Numbered from the stretch's first letter, positions 13,542 through 22,949 are shown. The stretch is 34,191 nt of DNA from a bacterium (GCA_030431855.1 JAUIII010000009.1:1-34191), one strand, 5' to 3'. The notes: generated by a model from the sequence alone, not told the origin. Numbers and translations are program-made.

Positions 13542-15665
13542 TTAGTAGCCGCGGTTGTCGAATTGTGGCTTCGGTACCTGTGCTTCGCTATCAGGTACTT
13601 GCTTTGGCGGGAACTTACGAGGTGCAGGGCGCTTGAAATTCTGTGACTTTTCAGACGGCTGTGACTGTTGCGGCTGCTGCGGTTTATTACCGCCTCCACC
13701 ACCGATTTCATTAATGACAGGAATCACAATCGGCGTACGACGTGTTTGGTCGTACAGCACGTGTGTAATTTCGTCTTTAATTTCTTTTTTCATCTGATCG
13801 ACATCAACCTTCTTGCCTACAAACCCACGGGCCACTTTCTGCTTCAGGTACTGGCGGATTAATCCCATCAGCTCCTCACTGTCGCGCAAGTAAATAAATC
13901 CGCGCGAAATGATATCAGGACTGGTCAGCAGACGTCCGGTACCCTTTTGTACCGTCAGCACTACTACGAACATGCCTTCATTTGCCATATGGATACGATC
14001 CTTTAGTACTACCTCACTGACAATTGCGCCACTATCGTCGTACATGATACCACCCACTGGTACGCGACCAGCTTTCTTGGCACCCTGTTCGGTAATTTCA
14101 ATCACGTCGCCACTATCACATACAAAGATATTCTGGCGTGGAATGCCTGCTTCCTTTTCAGCCAAGCGCGCGTTGTGCACTAGCATGTGGAATTCACCGT
14201 GAATTGGCAAATAATACTTTGGGTTCAAAGCATTGATAAGCTTTACGTGGTCGTCGTAGTAGCCGTGGCCAGAAAGGTGCAGCGGACCAACACCGGTCAG
14301 GTGCGTTTTGCCATTTTGAATGACTTCACTACCCTCACGCATGAGGCCGTCGACTGTACGCACCACATATTTCTCATTACCCGGAATTGGGTTGGAGCTA
14401 AAGACTACGACATCAGAGTTTTTAATCTTGATGTGTTTGTGCGCACCAGATGCCATACGATTGAGCACCGCATTGAACTCACCCTGGCTACCCGTACAGA
14501 TGATAGTTACCTTGCTATCAGGCATCTTCACTAGGTCTTCCATTTTCACCACGGTGTCTTTTGGCACTTTGATTGCACCAGCACGCAAGGCAACTTCAAG
14601 GTTCTGGATCATGCTATAGCCAGCAAACGCGACCTTGCGGCCGTGCTTTTGTGCTTCTTCGAGCATTACCTGAATACGGTGTAGTTGACTTGAGAACGAG
14701 CTCATGATGAGTCGTGAGTTCGGGTATTTGTCCATAACTTCGCCAACGCTGTGTTGAATGTCGCGCTCACCATGGGTGTGCGTGCCATCGCTTTCACAGT
14801 TGGTGCTCTCGTTCATGAACATCAGAATACCTTCTTTGGTGGCGATTTCTGTCAGGCGCTCGAGATCAAACTTTACGCCGTCGACAGGATTTTCTTCAAA
14901 ACGCCAGTCACCACTATCAACCAATACACCCAGCGGGGTACGGATTACCACGGCTGTCGCATCTGGAATCGAGTGGTTTACTCGCACCAACTCTACACTA
15001 AAGCTATCGCCCAGCTGCACGCGTTCGTGCAGTTCAGGGTTGAGCTCGTAATATTCTGGCTCGTAGCCGCTTTGGCTTTCTTCCATGGTGCGTTTTAGCA
15101 TGCCCAGCGTAAATTTGCTGGCGTATACCGGCGCAGGAATTTGGTGAACCAGGTGACGGAATGCACCAATGTGATCCAGGTGCCCGTGAGTAAAGATGTG
15201 TCCGCGAATCTTGTGCTTGTTTTCTATCAAATAGCTAATGTCGGGTGTAATATAGTTGATGCCTGGGTAGTCAGCACCCGGGAACAAAAATCCCATGTCG
15301 ATAACAATAATATCGTTGTCGTATTCAATTGCCATACAGTTTTTACCAATACCCATTTCGCCTAAGCCCCCAATAGGGATGACACGAAGTTTTGGCCCGT
15401 TACTGCGGGGCATTTTCTTTTGTTCGGCCAGGCTAAATTGCCTGCCATCGTAGCCATTGTAGAGGCTTTTGTTCACAGGGATATTTATGACATGCTGGCT
15501 GGCACGTGCATTCACATCATCTGAGGTGCGTCGTTGCGCACGGAACACTTCACCACGACGGGTGTTTGTGTTGTTGATGACCGAATTATCGGATTTCTTT
15601 TTTTGTTGCTGAGGCCGCTTTGACATATCGTCAGATTGCGGCTTCGCGAGTCGTCGTTGACCCAT
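13542..15665 (-). CDS. rnj: Ribonuclease J with basic N-terminal extension
   Basis: The 707-residue protein has a polar, Lys/Arg/Gln-rich N-terminal extension (about 1-88) that typical RNase J proteins of about 555 residues lack. It is followed by the metallo-beta-lactamase/beta-CASP core: PIGGLGEMGIGKN, HGHLDHIGA (160-168, the zinc-binding HxHxDH), CTGSQGE and LHLSGHGYYDD. A C-terminal domain and a Gln/Pro-rich tail (about 660-707) complete it. RNase J is both a 5'-3' exonuclease and an endonuclease in mRNA decay and rRNA maturation. The extra basic ends could bind RNA or partners (inference). AAAGGAG precedes the ATG. A long leader of about 108 bases comes from the promoter at 15780. Confidence 0.95.
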   Translation of the reverse strand: MGQRRLAKPQSDDMSKRPQQQKKKSDNSVINNTNTRRGEVFRAQRRTSDDVNARASQHVINIPVNKSLYNGYDGRQFSLAEQKKMPRSNGPKLRVIPIGGLGEMGIGKNCMAIEYDNDIIVIDMGFLFPGADYPGINYITPDISYLIENKHKIRGHIFTHGHLDHIGAFRHLVHQIPAPVYASKFTLGMLKRTMEESQSGYEPEYYELNPELHERVQLGDSFSVELVRVNHSIPDATAVVIRTPLGVLVDSGDWRFEENPVDGVKFDLERLTEIATKEGILMFMNESTNCESDGTHTHGERDIQHSVGEVMDKYPNSRLIMSSFSSQLHRIQVMLEEAQKHGRKVAFAGYSMIQNLEVALRAGAIKVPKDTVVKMEDLVKMPDSKVTIICTGSQGEFNAVLNRMASGAHKHIKIKNSDVVVFSSNPIPGNEKYVVRTVDGLMREGSEVIQNGKTHLTGVGPLHLSGHGYYDDHVKLINALNPKYYLPIHGEFHMLVHNARLAEKEAGIPRQNIFVCDSGDVIEITEQGAKKAGRVPVGGIMYDDSGAIVSEVVLKDRIHMANEGMFVVVLTVQKGTGRLLTSPDIISRGFIYLRDSEELMGLIRQYLKQKVARGFVGKKVDVDQMKKEIKDEITHVLYDQTRRTPIVIPVINEIGGGGGNKPQQPQQSQPSEKSQNFKRPAPRKFPPKQVPDSEAQVPKPQFDNRGY

Positions 15666-15779
15666 AAATTGTTTTCTCCTTTTTATAAAAGTGTTTTTAG
15701 TTAATTACGAAATAAAATAACGAGACAAGGGTTGCTATAGCGAGTGTTTACAGAGATAGTTTCCCTTTCAAGTCCTTTG

Positions 15780-15808
15780 ATTATAGCAAAAAGTTACGGT
15801 TTTTGCAA
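15780..15808 (-). promoter_or_regulatory. Promoter of the RNase J gene
   Basis: TTGCAA (15803-15808), 17 bases, then TGC-TATAAT (TATAAT at 15780-15785) on the minus strand. The spacer contains a GCAAAAA/TTTTTGC hairpin (15786-15806) that could also end transcription from the gene at 15816 upstream. The leader, about 108 bases, ends in the AAAGGAG ribosome site. Confidence 0.8.
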
Positions 15809-15815
15809 GGTATGA

Positions 15816-16622
15816 CTAGTTTGTAATAAAAATATTCAACACATCTGGATAAAATGCATTGATGAGTGCGAGGTATAGTACAAGATCAATTGTTAGGTGG
15901 ATTGCGATGATATAGAGTAAATTCTCAGTCTTTTTGAATACGATACCCTGTAGCAACGCAAATGGGAAGATGGCGAATGGCGCCCAGCCACGAAAGCCTA
16001 GCTCATATAAAAATGACGTAAACAGCACCGCTTGTACGAGATTCGCTTGGTAGAACGGCAAGTGTTTTCGTAGCAGTGCCAGCACGGTGATGATAAAGAA
16101 TAGTTCATCCCAGATGCCCAATCCATTTGTCCCCAAAAACAGTACAAATAGCTGCAGCGGCTCTAGTACGACGGTCCAGTACTGATAGCCGCCTGTCGTT
16201 GACATCCAGAGCGGCAAAAGCACATAGCTTAGTACTGCGGCGAGGAGCAAATAGCCGATATGGCCCTTTGTCCACGTGTGTTTCCCTATAGGAAATCGTA
16301 TTACAGATTCTTTGTAGATGTATCGCGTAACGAATAATGGGATAAGCACGGCAAGGGACAGGTAGCCACCCATCGTCAAAAAGTGCGCGTCATCAATATC
16401 AGGGCTAATGGGTGTCGCGGCAAGCAACCCAATACTAATGAATACAAGAATTATATGCTGCGCAAACCGCACTGAAGTTGCAGCAAGACACCCTACTCCC
16501 AGTGCTAGCAGGCTAAATCCGAGCGGCTTATCTTCGAGAGGAATAGCGACAACAGTACCAGCCATAAGCAACAGCAAACTACTGTAACGAAACACTTGCT
16601 CGCGGGTTGATACCTGATTCAT
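15816..16622 (-). CDS. CPBP-like integral membrane protein (possible intramembrane protease/bacteriocin-immunity family)
   Basis: From the ATG at 16622 the protein has 268 residues and about eight membrane helices. WDELFFIITVLALLRKH (about 172-188) and the later IIAIHLTIDLVLYL resemble the CPBP/Abi motifs EExxxR and HxxxN/D, where glutamates and histidines bind metal. The first Glu of the motif is Asp, so catalytic activity is uncertain. The start is chosen because ATG at 16622-16620 overlaps the TGA of the UDG gene (TGATG), a translational-coupling arrangement; a GTG one codon earlier is also possible. It is thus the second gene of the UDG transcript. Function beyond family is unknown. Confidence 0.65.
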   Translation of the reverse strand: MNQVSTREQVFRYSSLLLLMAGTVVAIPLEDKPLGFSLLALGVGCLAATSVRFAQHIILVFISIGLLAATPISPDIDDAHFLTMGGYLSLAVLIPLFVTRYIYKESVIRFPIGKHTWTKGHIGYLLLAAVLSYVLLPLWMSTTGGYQYWTVVLEPLQLFVLFLGTNGLGIWDELFFIITVLALLRKHLPFYQANLVQAVLFTSFLYELGFRGWAPFAIFPFALLQGIVFKKTENLLYIIAIHLTIDLVLYLALINAFYPDVLNIFITN

Positions 16623-17194
16623 CACACCGTCCGAGCCACAATAGCAGCCATGAGAAAATCGTCGATGAGCGTTTGCCTCATGCCGCCATTATACAGTGCC
16701 GCCGCTGGGTGATACAGAGGTATAACGAGGAATTCTTTATCACCGTAGCGAACCTTTCGGGGTTTGCCATGGTCTGCGGAAATACGCAAGTCTGGTATAA
16801 AATACGCGCCGCTGTGTCGGCCGAGGGTAATCACTACTTTGGGGTTGATTATCTCTATTTGTTGCAGCAGATACGGCCAAAACGCTTTCTTCTCCTCTGG
16901 TAAAGGGTCACGATTGTTTGGTGGTCGGTATTTTACGATATTAGTAATATACACATCGTCACGCCGCATATCGGCAGCTGCTAGCATTTCGTTTAAGAAC
17001 TTCCCTGCTGCGCCGACGAATGGCAGCCCTTGCTCGTCCTCGTTTTTACCTGGCGCCTCGCCGATAAACACGATATCGGCGTTGGCATTGCCAGCTCCCA
17101 TAACGAGCTGCGTCGCTTGCTGGGCAAGTTCTGGACATGGGTTATCTGCAATAATCCGCGCATGTAAATCATCAAGAAGCGTCTGCTGAATCAT
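16622..17194 (-). CDS. Family-4 (type IV) uracil-DNA glycosylase lacking the Fe-S cluster ligands
   Basis: The 190-residue protein matches the family-4 UDG fold: IVFIGEAPGKNEDEQGLPFV (41-60) with the uracil-pocket GEAPG, GAAGKFLNEML, YITNIVKYRPPNNRDP, then the catalytic-loop HPAA (162-165). It removes uracil from deaminated DNA. Canonical members hold a [4Fe-4S] cluster with four cysteines, two near the N-terminus, one in K-C-R-P and one in A-C-x-P-Y-L. Here only Cys20 remains; the other positions read Tyr89 and Phe105, and the N-terminal pair is incomplete. The protein therefore probably folds without a cluster. It leads a two-gene transcript with the CPBP-like gene. The TATACT box ends 6 bases before the ATG. 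Confidence 0.9.
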   Translation of the reverse strand: MIQQTLLDDLHARIIADNPCPELAQQATQLVMGAGNANADIVFIGEAPGKNEDEQGLPFVGAAGKFLNEMLAAADMRRDDVYITNIVKYRPPNNRDPLPEEKKAFWPYLLQQIEIINPKVVITLGRHSGAYFIPDLRISADHGKPRKVRYGDKEFLVIPLYHPAAALYNGGMRQTLIDDFLMAAIVARTV

Positions 17195-17200
17195 GCCTTT

Positions 17201-17206
17201 AGTATA
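17201..17206 (-). promoter_or_regulatory. -10 box of the UDG gene, leaderless-type
   Basis: TATACT on the minus strand ends exactly 6 bases before the ATG at 17194. No Shine-Dalgarno is present. Confidence 0.6.
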
Positions 17207-17265
17207 TCCTGGTTTTTACCTTGTCGCTATTGATTTTTTTATAATTTTGTGATACTGTAAGCAAC

Positions 17266-18522
17266 ATGAAAAAACGACGGTATACTACCACGAAAAAAAC
17301 AAAAAAACTCATCAAATCGAAGCCACTACGCAGTATGCTTATTGCTGGCGTGGTGGGCACCGCGCTGGTATCAACAGCATCGTTGGCAGCTCCAACCAAA
17401 AGTTATGACCTAATCGCAATGCCCGACTTTCTGAATCAGGACGTTGGCGACGTAAGCGGCTCTCCCTACTACACAGAAGGTATGCCCAATTCTATCAACG
17501 ACTCCTACCGCGAAGCGCTTGATTTTGTATTAGACCACGTGCAGTCCGAAGGTATCCGAGACATCTCAATGGCCGGCGATTTTGTTGAGGGTCACTGGGG
17601 CGTTGATACCGCCAACACGGGCGTGTTTGGCCCCGTCGGGACGTACAATGAAAAAGTGAATGCGTTTAAACTAGCGGCAGCAACCTACTACCCGCAAATG
17701 ATGGAGCGCTTCTCAAGCCGTAATTTGCGTGTATTCCCCGCGGTTGGTGACCACGAAGTGTGGGATAACAACTGGTACCGCTCTAAACAAATTGGCTATC
17801 CGTTTAGCATAAAATCATGGTCTATGATGAAGAATCAATATGCGAAGTACATGATGAAAAATCCCGATGGCTCAACACCAGCTTATCTAAAAAACAGGCC
17901 CAAGGTAGGTGTTGGGCGCGACACGGCGTATGCCTACCGCCCCGCTTCAAATGTTCAGTTAGTTTCTCTTGATGAGTTTCAAAAGAAAAACGGTAAAATT
18001 ATCGGCAACATCGGACAAGCCCAGCTTGGCTGGCTAGAAGGCGTGTTAAAGAAAGCAAAACGAGACAAGGTAGATTGGGTTATCGTACAGGGTCACTTGC
18101 CGATTTTAGGCCCAGTTCGTTACCGCAGCTCTTCAAACATGTACTACGAAGGTAAGCACAACTCTGCATTATGGAAGCTAATGGTGAAATACAAGGTAGA
18201 TCTATACCTGAGTGGCGAGGTTCACGACACGACATTGCGACGCAAAAATGGTATCACACAGCTATCAAATGGCGGCCTTTTCCGGACAGGTAAAGCGAAC
18301 TATGCAACGTTGAAAATTCGTGGTAGTCAGATGAACATTACCGTCAAAGAGTTTAACGGTATACCAAATGGCTCTACCAAACTATGGCAAACTGATACTC
18401 AACGTCAAGGACCTGGCGTGATTACCTACACCGAGCCGCCTGAAGTTATTGGTACGGCAAAGCTCAACCAATGGAACAAGCTGCTTGACCGTAGCGGTAA
18501 ATTGAACCCCTACAACCCGTAG
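17266..18522 (+). CDS. Secreted calcineurin-like metallophosphoesterase
   Basis: The 418-residue protein has a highly basic N-terminus (MKKRRYTTTKKTKK), a hydrophobic segment (about 24-43) and a likely signal-peptidase site near SLAAPTK, so it is exported. The metallophosphoesterase motifs appear in order: AGDFVEGHW, VGDHEVWDNNW (GDHE in place of the usual GNHE), VQGHLPILG and LSGEVHDTTLRR (in place of GHxH). The first D-x-H motif is not obvious, so metal binding at one site may be altered. Substrate unknown; secreted members act on nucleotides, phospholipids or phosphoesters. Together with the secreted GDPD at 229-1119 it suggests extracellular phosphate scavenging (inference). The gene is monocistronic. 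The -10 is either GATACT (17251-17256) or TATAAT (17240-17245); neither leaves room for a ribosome site. Confidence 0.8.
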   Translation: MKKRRYTTTKKTKKLIKSKPLRSMLIAGVVGTALVSTASLAAPTKSYDLIAMPDFLNQDVGDVSGSPYYTEGMPNSINDSYREALDFVLDHVQSEGIRDISMAGDFVEGHWGVDTANTGVFGPVGTYNEKVNAFKLAAATYYPQMMERFSSRNLRVFPAVGDHEVWDNNWYRSKQIGYPFSIKSWSMMKNQYAKYMMKNPDGSTPAYLKNRPKVGVGRDTAYAYRPASNVQLVSLDEFQKKNGKIIGNIGQAQLGWLEGVLKKAKRDKVDWVIVQGHLPILGPVRYRSSSNMYYEGKHNSALWKLMVKYKVDLYLSGEVHDTTLRRKNGITQLSNGGLFRTGKANYATLKIRGSQMNITVKEFNGIPNGSTKLWQTDTQRQGPGVITYTEPPEVIGTAKLNQWNKLLDRSGKLNPYNP

Positions 18523-18523
18523 C

Positions 18524-19717
18524 CTACTGTTTGCTACGTCCACCGAGCACCATATGACCAAGTACAGTAAATGGCACAGTTATTGCTACGATAGCCAACG
18601 CTGTGTAGCCTGCACCTAACGACATACCGTACGCGGCAATCGCAGATGTCATCGCAATCGGCACCCACAGCCCTTGCACGTCTTCCATCATAAACAATGC
18701 TGATATGAGCGTTGATTTGAATCGCGTTGGATACTGCTCAAACGCATGGTGCTGATACACAACTTTTCTAAATCGCCAGAACGCCATAAATGCCACCACG
18801 CTAGCAACAGTCGCCCATAGATTTCCAGTATAAATGGCTATAAATGGCAACAGTACGACAACAACATCTATTAGCATATAAAGTTCGACTCGCAATCGTT
18901 TTAGGTAGTGTACCGTAAAACCAAACGCCGCGCCTACCAAACTCGCACCTGAGAATATCCAACCAAGCAATTCTGGCTGAAAACCAAATTGCTTCAAAGC
19001 AATGGTGAAAATATCGAACGAATAATATAGCGTACCCACGGTACCGAGTAGTAGCGCGAACAGTGCTATTTTGTAGTGTTTCAGCAGGAAACGCCACGAT
19101 TTCAAACTGAACTTCTCTGTCTTTTTCACTTCCCGCTTGGCAAGTGGCAATACTTCGTCCATTTTGAAACCTGTGATCAGCAGCGCCGTAAATGCGAGCG
19201 TACCAAATAAAAACGGTAAGCGCGGATTAATGGCATACGTCATGGGTATCAGCGCCACTAGTGCAGCGTTGATGATGAGAGCAAAGCTTTGCGATCGCGA
19301 CACAATTTTCGTGTACTGTTTTTCTTGTTTTGTTACCTCGAGTGAATCATGCACCAATGCCTCACCTGCTCCGATGTAAAATGCATAACCTAGCGCTTCT
19401 ATAGCGATGGCGATGTAGGCACCGCCTTTTGAATATGCGAAGAAATAACACAGCGTGGCGATAATCTGAATGACCGCCATCAGGCGAATGCTATTCGCTC
19501 GGCCGAACCTGTCTGCAAAATAGCCGGCTGGTACATTACTCACGATGCTAACTGCCGCGAATAGCACCGATACCAATCCGATTTCTTGAATGGTGAGCCC
19601 GAGTTGCGTCACAAAAAAGATTGGGACGATTGGAAAGAACACCCGCTTGGTAAAAATCTTCAGCACGAAAAAGAGCCGAATATTTTTGTGTGCCTGCTCA
19701 ATTGTGGCTTGATTCAC
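18524..19717 (-). CDS. Major facilitator superfamily transporter
   Basis: The 397-residue protein has about 12 hydrophobic helices and the MFS loop 2-3 signature in GYFADRFGRANSIR (about 70-83, G-x-x-x-D-R-x-G-R). It is a secondary transporter; the substrate cannot be read from sequence. A central basic cytoplasmic loop (about 185-205, KREVKKTEKFSLKSW) divides the two six-helix halves, as usual. The start is GTG, preceded by AGAGGAAA at good spacing, and lies within the last codons of the kinase gene at 19698-20270, so the two genes are co-transcribed. It converges on the metallophosphoesterase with only one base between the stop codons. Confidence 0.85.
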   Translation of the reverse strand: MNQATIEQAHKNIRLFFVLKIFTKRVFFPIVPIFFVTQLGLTIQEIGLVSVLFAAVSIVSNVPAGYFADRFGRANSIRLMAVIQIIATLCYFFAYSKGGAYIAIAIEALGYAFYIGAGEALVHDSLEVTKQEKQYTKIVSRSQSFALIINAALVALIPMTYAINPRLPFLFGTLAFTALLITGFKMDEVLPLAKREVKKTEKFSLKSWRFLLKHYKIALFALLLGTVGTLYYSFDIFTIALKQFGFQPELLGWIFSGASLVGAAFGFTVHYLKRLRVELYMLIDVVVVLLPFIAIYTGNLWATVASVVAFMAFWRFRKVVYQHHAFEQYPTRFKSTLISALFMMEDVQGLWVPIAMTSAIAAYGMSLGAGYTALAIVAITVPFTVLGHMVLGGRSKQ

Positions 19718-20270
19718 GAATTTCCTCTAATTTCTGTTGGAACGTTTCATATTGCTGTTCGAATGGTATTTCGCCGCTAAGTTCGATCACGTTTTCTCCT
19801 GGCTCTGGTGGTTCGGTTTGCTCGGCAAAACGATCTACCAGATAGTCCATTTTCTCTGCCGTATACACATGGCTATCTGCCCTGGCCTCTCGCTGCTGAC
19901 CCCGTTGTTTAGCAACGGCTGTGCTTGTTTGAATCCACACAAGCACTGGCTGTGCGCCATGTTCTTCTGCTATTTTCTCAATCTGCATTCGATTCGCCCT
20001 AGTTGCCTTTTGGGCGTCGTACACAACTGAAATACGTGCTTTGAGCGCTTGCCTTGTAGCATAATCCATAGCGCCAAATACATCTTCATACAAGCGCGGA
20101 TTGTCTGATTTACGAATCCCTTCAATTTTTTCATGGCTACCGAACATACTGAGCCGCATGGCGTCACTATTCAGTACCAAGGCATTCAACTTTTCACCCA
20201 GTTGCGTGGCAAAATACGTCTTTCCAGATCCTGGAAAGCCGATGAAGACTACGAGAAGTGGTTTGGACAT
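19698..20270 (-). CDS. Small P-loop kinase / AAA-type ATPase
   Basis: The 190-residue protein starts with a Walker A motif in VVFIGFPGSGKTYFA (11-18, GFPGSGKT), typical of small-molecule, polynucleotide or zeta-toxin-like kinases. SDAMRLSMFG follows, then SVVYDAQKATRANR, as in the lid and substrate regions of these enzymes. The substrate is unknown. It is the first gene of a transcript with the MFS transporter, its 3' end overlapping that gene by 20 bases. A TATACT box ends 6 bases before the ATG, giving a leaderless message. Upstream lies a second P-loop kinase in the same direction, 20 bases away. Confidence 0.75.
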   Translation of the reverse strand: MSKPLLVVFIGFPGSGKTYFATQLGEKLNALVLNSDAMRLSMFGSHEKIEGIRKSDNPRLYEDVFGAMDYATRQALKARISVVYDAQKATRANRMQIEKIAEEHGAQPVLVWIQTSTAVAKQRGQQREARADSHVYTAEKMDYLVDRFAEQTEPPEPGENVIELSGEIPFEQQYETFQQKLEEIRESSHN

Positions 20271-20276
20271 GTATTA

Positions 20277-20282
20277 AGTATA
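20277..20282 (-). promoter_or_regulatory. -10 box of the P-loop kinase gene, leaderless-type
   Basis: TATACT on the minus strand ends exactly 6 bases before the ATG at 20270. Confidence 0.6.
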
Positions 20283-20290
20283 CTACTGAA

Positions 20291-20824
20291 TTACTCTTTG
20301 TTTAGTGTTGAGACATCTATGTGATTTCTGATAATCCCGACAACATCTTCGATAGGCAAAGTACAATCAATCGCTATACCGCCAAGTTGTCGCATGACAG
20401 ACTGGTACGGTAGGTAGTCGCGTAGTATTCTTTGAATTTCGGGTTCGTTTTTGCCAAAACCTTCTTTGCGACCAGCTAACCTGTTTCGTATAGTCTGTTC
20501 ATCTGGGTATTCCAAAATGAAAATCTTTGAAAACAAATCAGCATGCTGATCTAGATCATTGGTCATACCAAAAACTAACACACGCTTTGCGGACTCACGT
20601 ATTTTTTCCTCAAGCAGCTCTCTACGTAGTGCCCAGGTCGAGCGGGCATTCCACGCAGAATCGTTTGGAACATACTCGACCGGACGGCCCGTTTGCTTGT
20701 CGCGCCACTCAGCATATCCATCGTCGATGTCGTAGGTAATGGAACTATCGTCTTGTCTGAATATTCTTTCGAGAGTAGACTTACCCGTTCCTCCAAGTCC
20801 GGTAATGAGAAATGCGGTAGACAT
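20291..20824 (-). CDS. P-loop nucleoside/small-molecule kinase-like protein
   Basis: The 177-residue protein begins MSTAFLITGLGGTGKSTLER, with Walker A GLGGTGKS (9-16). An acidic segment TYDIDDGYAEW (about 31-41) and RNRLAGRKEGFGKNEPEI (about 117-134) follow, the latter as an arginine-rich lid like those of adenylate- and shikimate-type kinases. Substrate unknown. It lies 13 bases after pnp with no promoter and no convincing ribosome site, so it is probably read through from pnp. With the neighbouring kinase it forms a pair of small P-loop proteins that do not look like duplicates. Confidence 0.7.
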   Translation of the reverse strand: MSTAFLITGLGGTGKSTLERIFRQDDSSITYDIDDGYAEWRDKQTGRPVEYVPNDSAWNARSTWALRRELLEEKIRESAKRVLVFGMTNDLDQHADLFSKIFILEYPDEQTIRNRLAGRKEGFGKNEPEIQRILRDYLPYQSVMRQLGGIAIDCTLPIEDVVGIIRNHIDVSTLNKE

Positions 20825-20837
20825 AGATGTTTGAAGC

Positions 20838-22949
20838 TTACTCTGCGTCTTTGATGCTAAGGCTCAGGCGGCCACGGTCGTCGATTTCCATCAGCTTCAC
20901 GCGGACCATTTGGCCTTCAGTTAGTATATCAGTTACCTTTTCGACTCGTTGGTCAGAAAGTTTGCTGATGTGTACCATGCCGTCTGTGCCTGGGAAGATA
21001 TTTACGAATGCACCGAAATCTTTGATGCTCACGACTTTACCTTCGTAGGTTTTGCCGACTTCTGGCTCTTCGGTCAGGCTCTTGATCCACTGCAGTGCTT
21101 TGGCAATGCTATCACCGTCTGGACTCGCCACGGTTATTAGACCGTCGTCTTTGATGTCGATTTCAGCACCAGTTTCAGAGGTAATCTTGTTGATGGTTTC
21201 GCCACCCTTACCTATTACAGCGCCAATCTTTTCTGGGTTGATCTTTATCTTTTCGATACGTGGTGCATATGGGCTGAGTGCGTCACGTGGAGCTGGCAAG
21301 ATGGTCAGCATGTGCTCGAGAATGTGCGCCCGGCCAGCTTTTGACTGTTCGATAGCCTGCGCCAATATTTCTACAGGCAGACCATGTACTTTCATATCCA
21401 TCTGGAGTGCAGTAATACCCTTTTCGGTACCGGTCACCTTGAAGTCCATGTCACCTGCAAAATCTTCTGCGTCGGCGATGTCAGACAGCACGTATGGCGT
21501 GTCCCCGTCCATCATCAGACCCATGGCAATACCAGACACTGGGCGCGCAATTGGCACACCGGCGTCCATGAGTGCCAAACAGCTTGAACAGGTCGCGGCC
21601 ATACTGGTAGAACCGTTTTGGCTCATGATTTCAGTGACGCTGCGTACAGCGTACGGGAAATCTTCTTCGCTTGGCATGACAGGCAGCAAGGCTCGTTCGG
21701 CTAGGTAGCCGTGGCCGATTTCGCGGCGTCCTGCACTACCGAGGCGCTTTACTTCACCGACTGTGTAGCCAGGGGCGTTGTAGTGGTGCATATAGCGGCG
21801 TTCGCCGTCGGAAACTTCCATGGTATCGACAATTTGCGCGTAGCTAAGCGGTGCCAGCGTGATAATGTTCATCGCCTGGGTAACGCCACGGGTAAAGATG
21901 CTGCTACCGTGCGTACGCGGCAGTACACCAACTTCGCTGGAAAGTGGGCGGATTTCGTCGAGACCACGACCGTCTGGACGTTTTTTGTCATCGACGATTC
22001 CCCGGCGTACGTCTTTGTGCAGTGCCATCGTAAAGGCTTCATCATATTCATCGCGCTGCACTGCGTAATCTTCGCCGACTTTTTCAGCCATTTTTTCGTG
22101 GAAATCCCAACGAATTTCATTGATCAGCTCGTTGCGTTCTGGGTAATCTTTGCGAAGAGCTGCGCCAAATTTGCCTTCTACCCATGCATCGACTTCTTTT
22201 TGAATGTCTTCGTTTGGCAGAACTAGCTCGTATGACTGCTCCGCAGGAGCTACTTTTTCTTTCAGCTCATTTTGTAGCTTGATCGCAGGCTGCATCATCT
22301 CGTGAGCCCATTTCATCGCATCCACAATCACTTGTTCGTCAACTTCATTTGCGCCGGCTTCTACCATAGTGATGCCGCTTTCGATACCGGCTACTACGAG
22401 GTCGAGGTCACTTGCTTCGCGCTCTTCGCCCGTTAGGAAGGCTTTGAATTCGCCGTTTACACGCCCTACACGGAGTCCGGCAACCGGGCCATCAAACGGC
22501 GTACCAGTGAGCATCAGTGCGCTACTGGCAGCAATCATCGCTACCATGTCCGGTCGGAAAGCTGGGTCCATAGAAAGCACGCTAGCAACCACCTGCACTT
22601 CTTGGCGGTAGCCTTTTGGAAACAGGGGTCGAATAGGTCGGTCGATAATACGGCCGATCAGCACTGCTTCGTCACTTGGGCGACCTTCACGCTTGATAAA
22701 GCGGCTGCCAGAGATTTTTCCGGCTGCATAAAATTTTTCTTCATAGTCGACACTCAGCGGGAAATAATCTAGTACAACTGGACGCGTGCCTACTTGGGCG
22801 CTACCAAGAACAACAGTGTCGCCGTATTTTACCAGTACGCTACCGGTGGTTCGGAAACCAACACGGTTTACTTCTAGAGTCAGTGGCGTACCGCAGAAAT
22901 CGGTGGTAACACTAAAAATTTCCTTGCCACTGGGATTGATAATACTCAT
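20838..22949 (-). CDS. pnp: Polyribonucleotide nucleotidyltransferase (PNPase)
   Basis: The 703-residue protein has normal PNPase length and layout: first RNase PH domain (about 1-140), a helical domain, second RNase PH domain (about 310-545) with DGRGLDEIRPL, a KH domain (about 555-615) with IGKGGETINKI, and an S1 domain (about 625-695). PNPase is a trimeric 3'-5' phosphorolytic exonuclease in mRNA decay. Together with RNase J at 13542-15665 it would make a Gram-positive-like decay machinery. AAAGGAG lies 9 bases before the ATG. The leader is about 92 bases long from the promoter at 23049. Confidence 0.98.
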   Translation of the reverse strand: MSIINPSGKEIFSVTTDFCGTPLTLEVNRVGFRTTGSVLVKYGDTVVLGSAQVGTRPVVLDYFPLSVDYEEKFYAAGKISGSRFIKREGRPSDEAVLIGRIIDRPIRPLFPKGYRQEVQVVASVLSMDPAFRPDMVAMIAASSALMLTGTPFDGPVAGLRVGRVNGEFKAFLTGEEREASDLDLVVAGIESGITMVEAGANEVDEQVIVDAMKWAHEMMQPAIKLQNELKEKVAPAEQSYELVLPNEDIQKEVDAWVEGKFGAALRKDYPERNELINEIRWDFHEKMAEKVGEDYAVQRDEYDEAFTMALHKDVRRGIVDDKKRPDGRGLDEIRPLSSEVGVLPRTHGSSIFTRGVTQAMNIITLAPLSYAQIVDTMEVSDGERRYMHHYNAPGYTVGEVKRLGSAGRREIGHGYLAERALLPVMPSEEDFPYAVRSVTEIMSQNGSTSMAATCSSCLALMDAGVPIARPVSGIAMGLMMDGDTPYVLSDIADAEDFAGDMDFKVTGTEKGITALQMDMKVHGLPVEILAQAIEQSKAGRAHILEHMLTILPAPRDALSPYAPRIEKIKINPEKIGAVIGKGGETINKITSETGAEIDIKDDGLITVASPDGDSIAKALQWIKSLTEEPEVGKTYEGKVVSIKDFGAFVNIFPGTDGMVHISKLSDQRVEKVTDILTEGQMVRVKLMEIDDRGRLSLSIKDAE

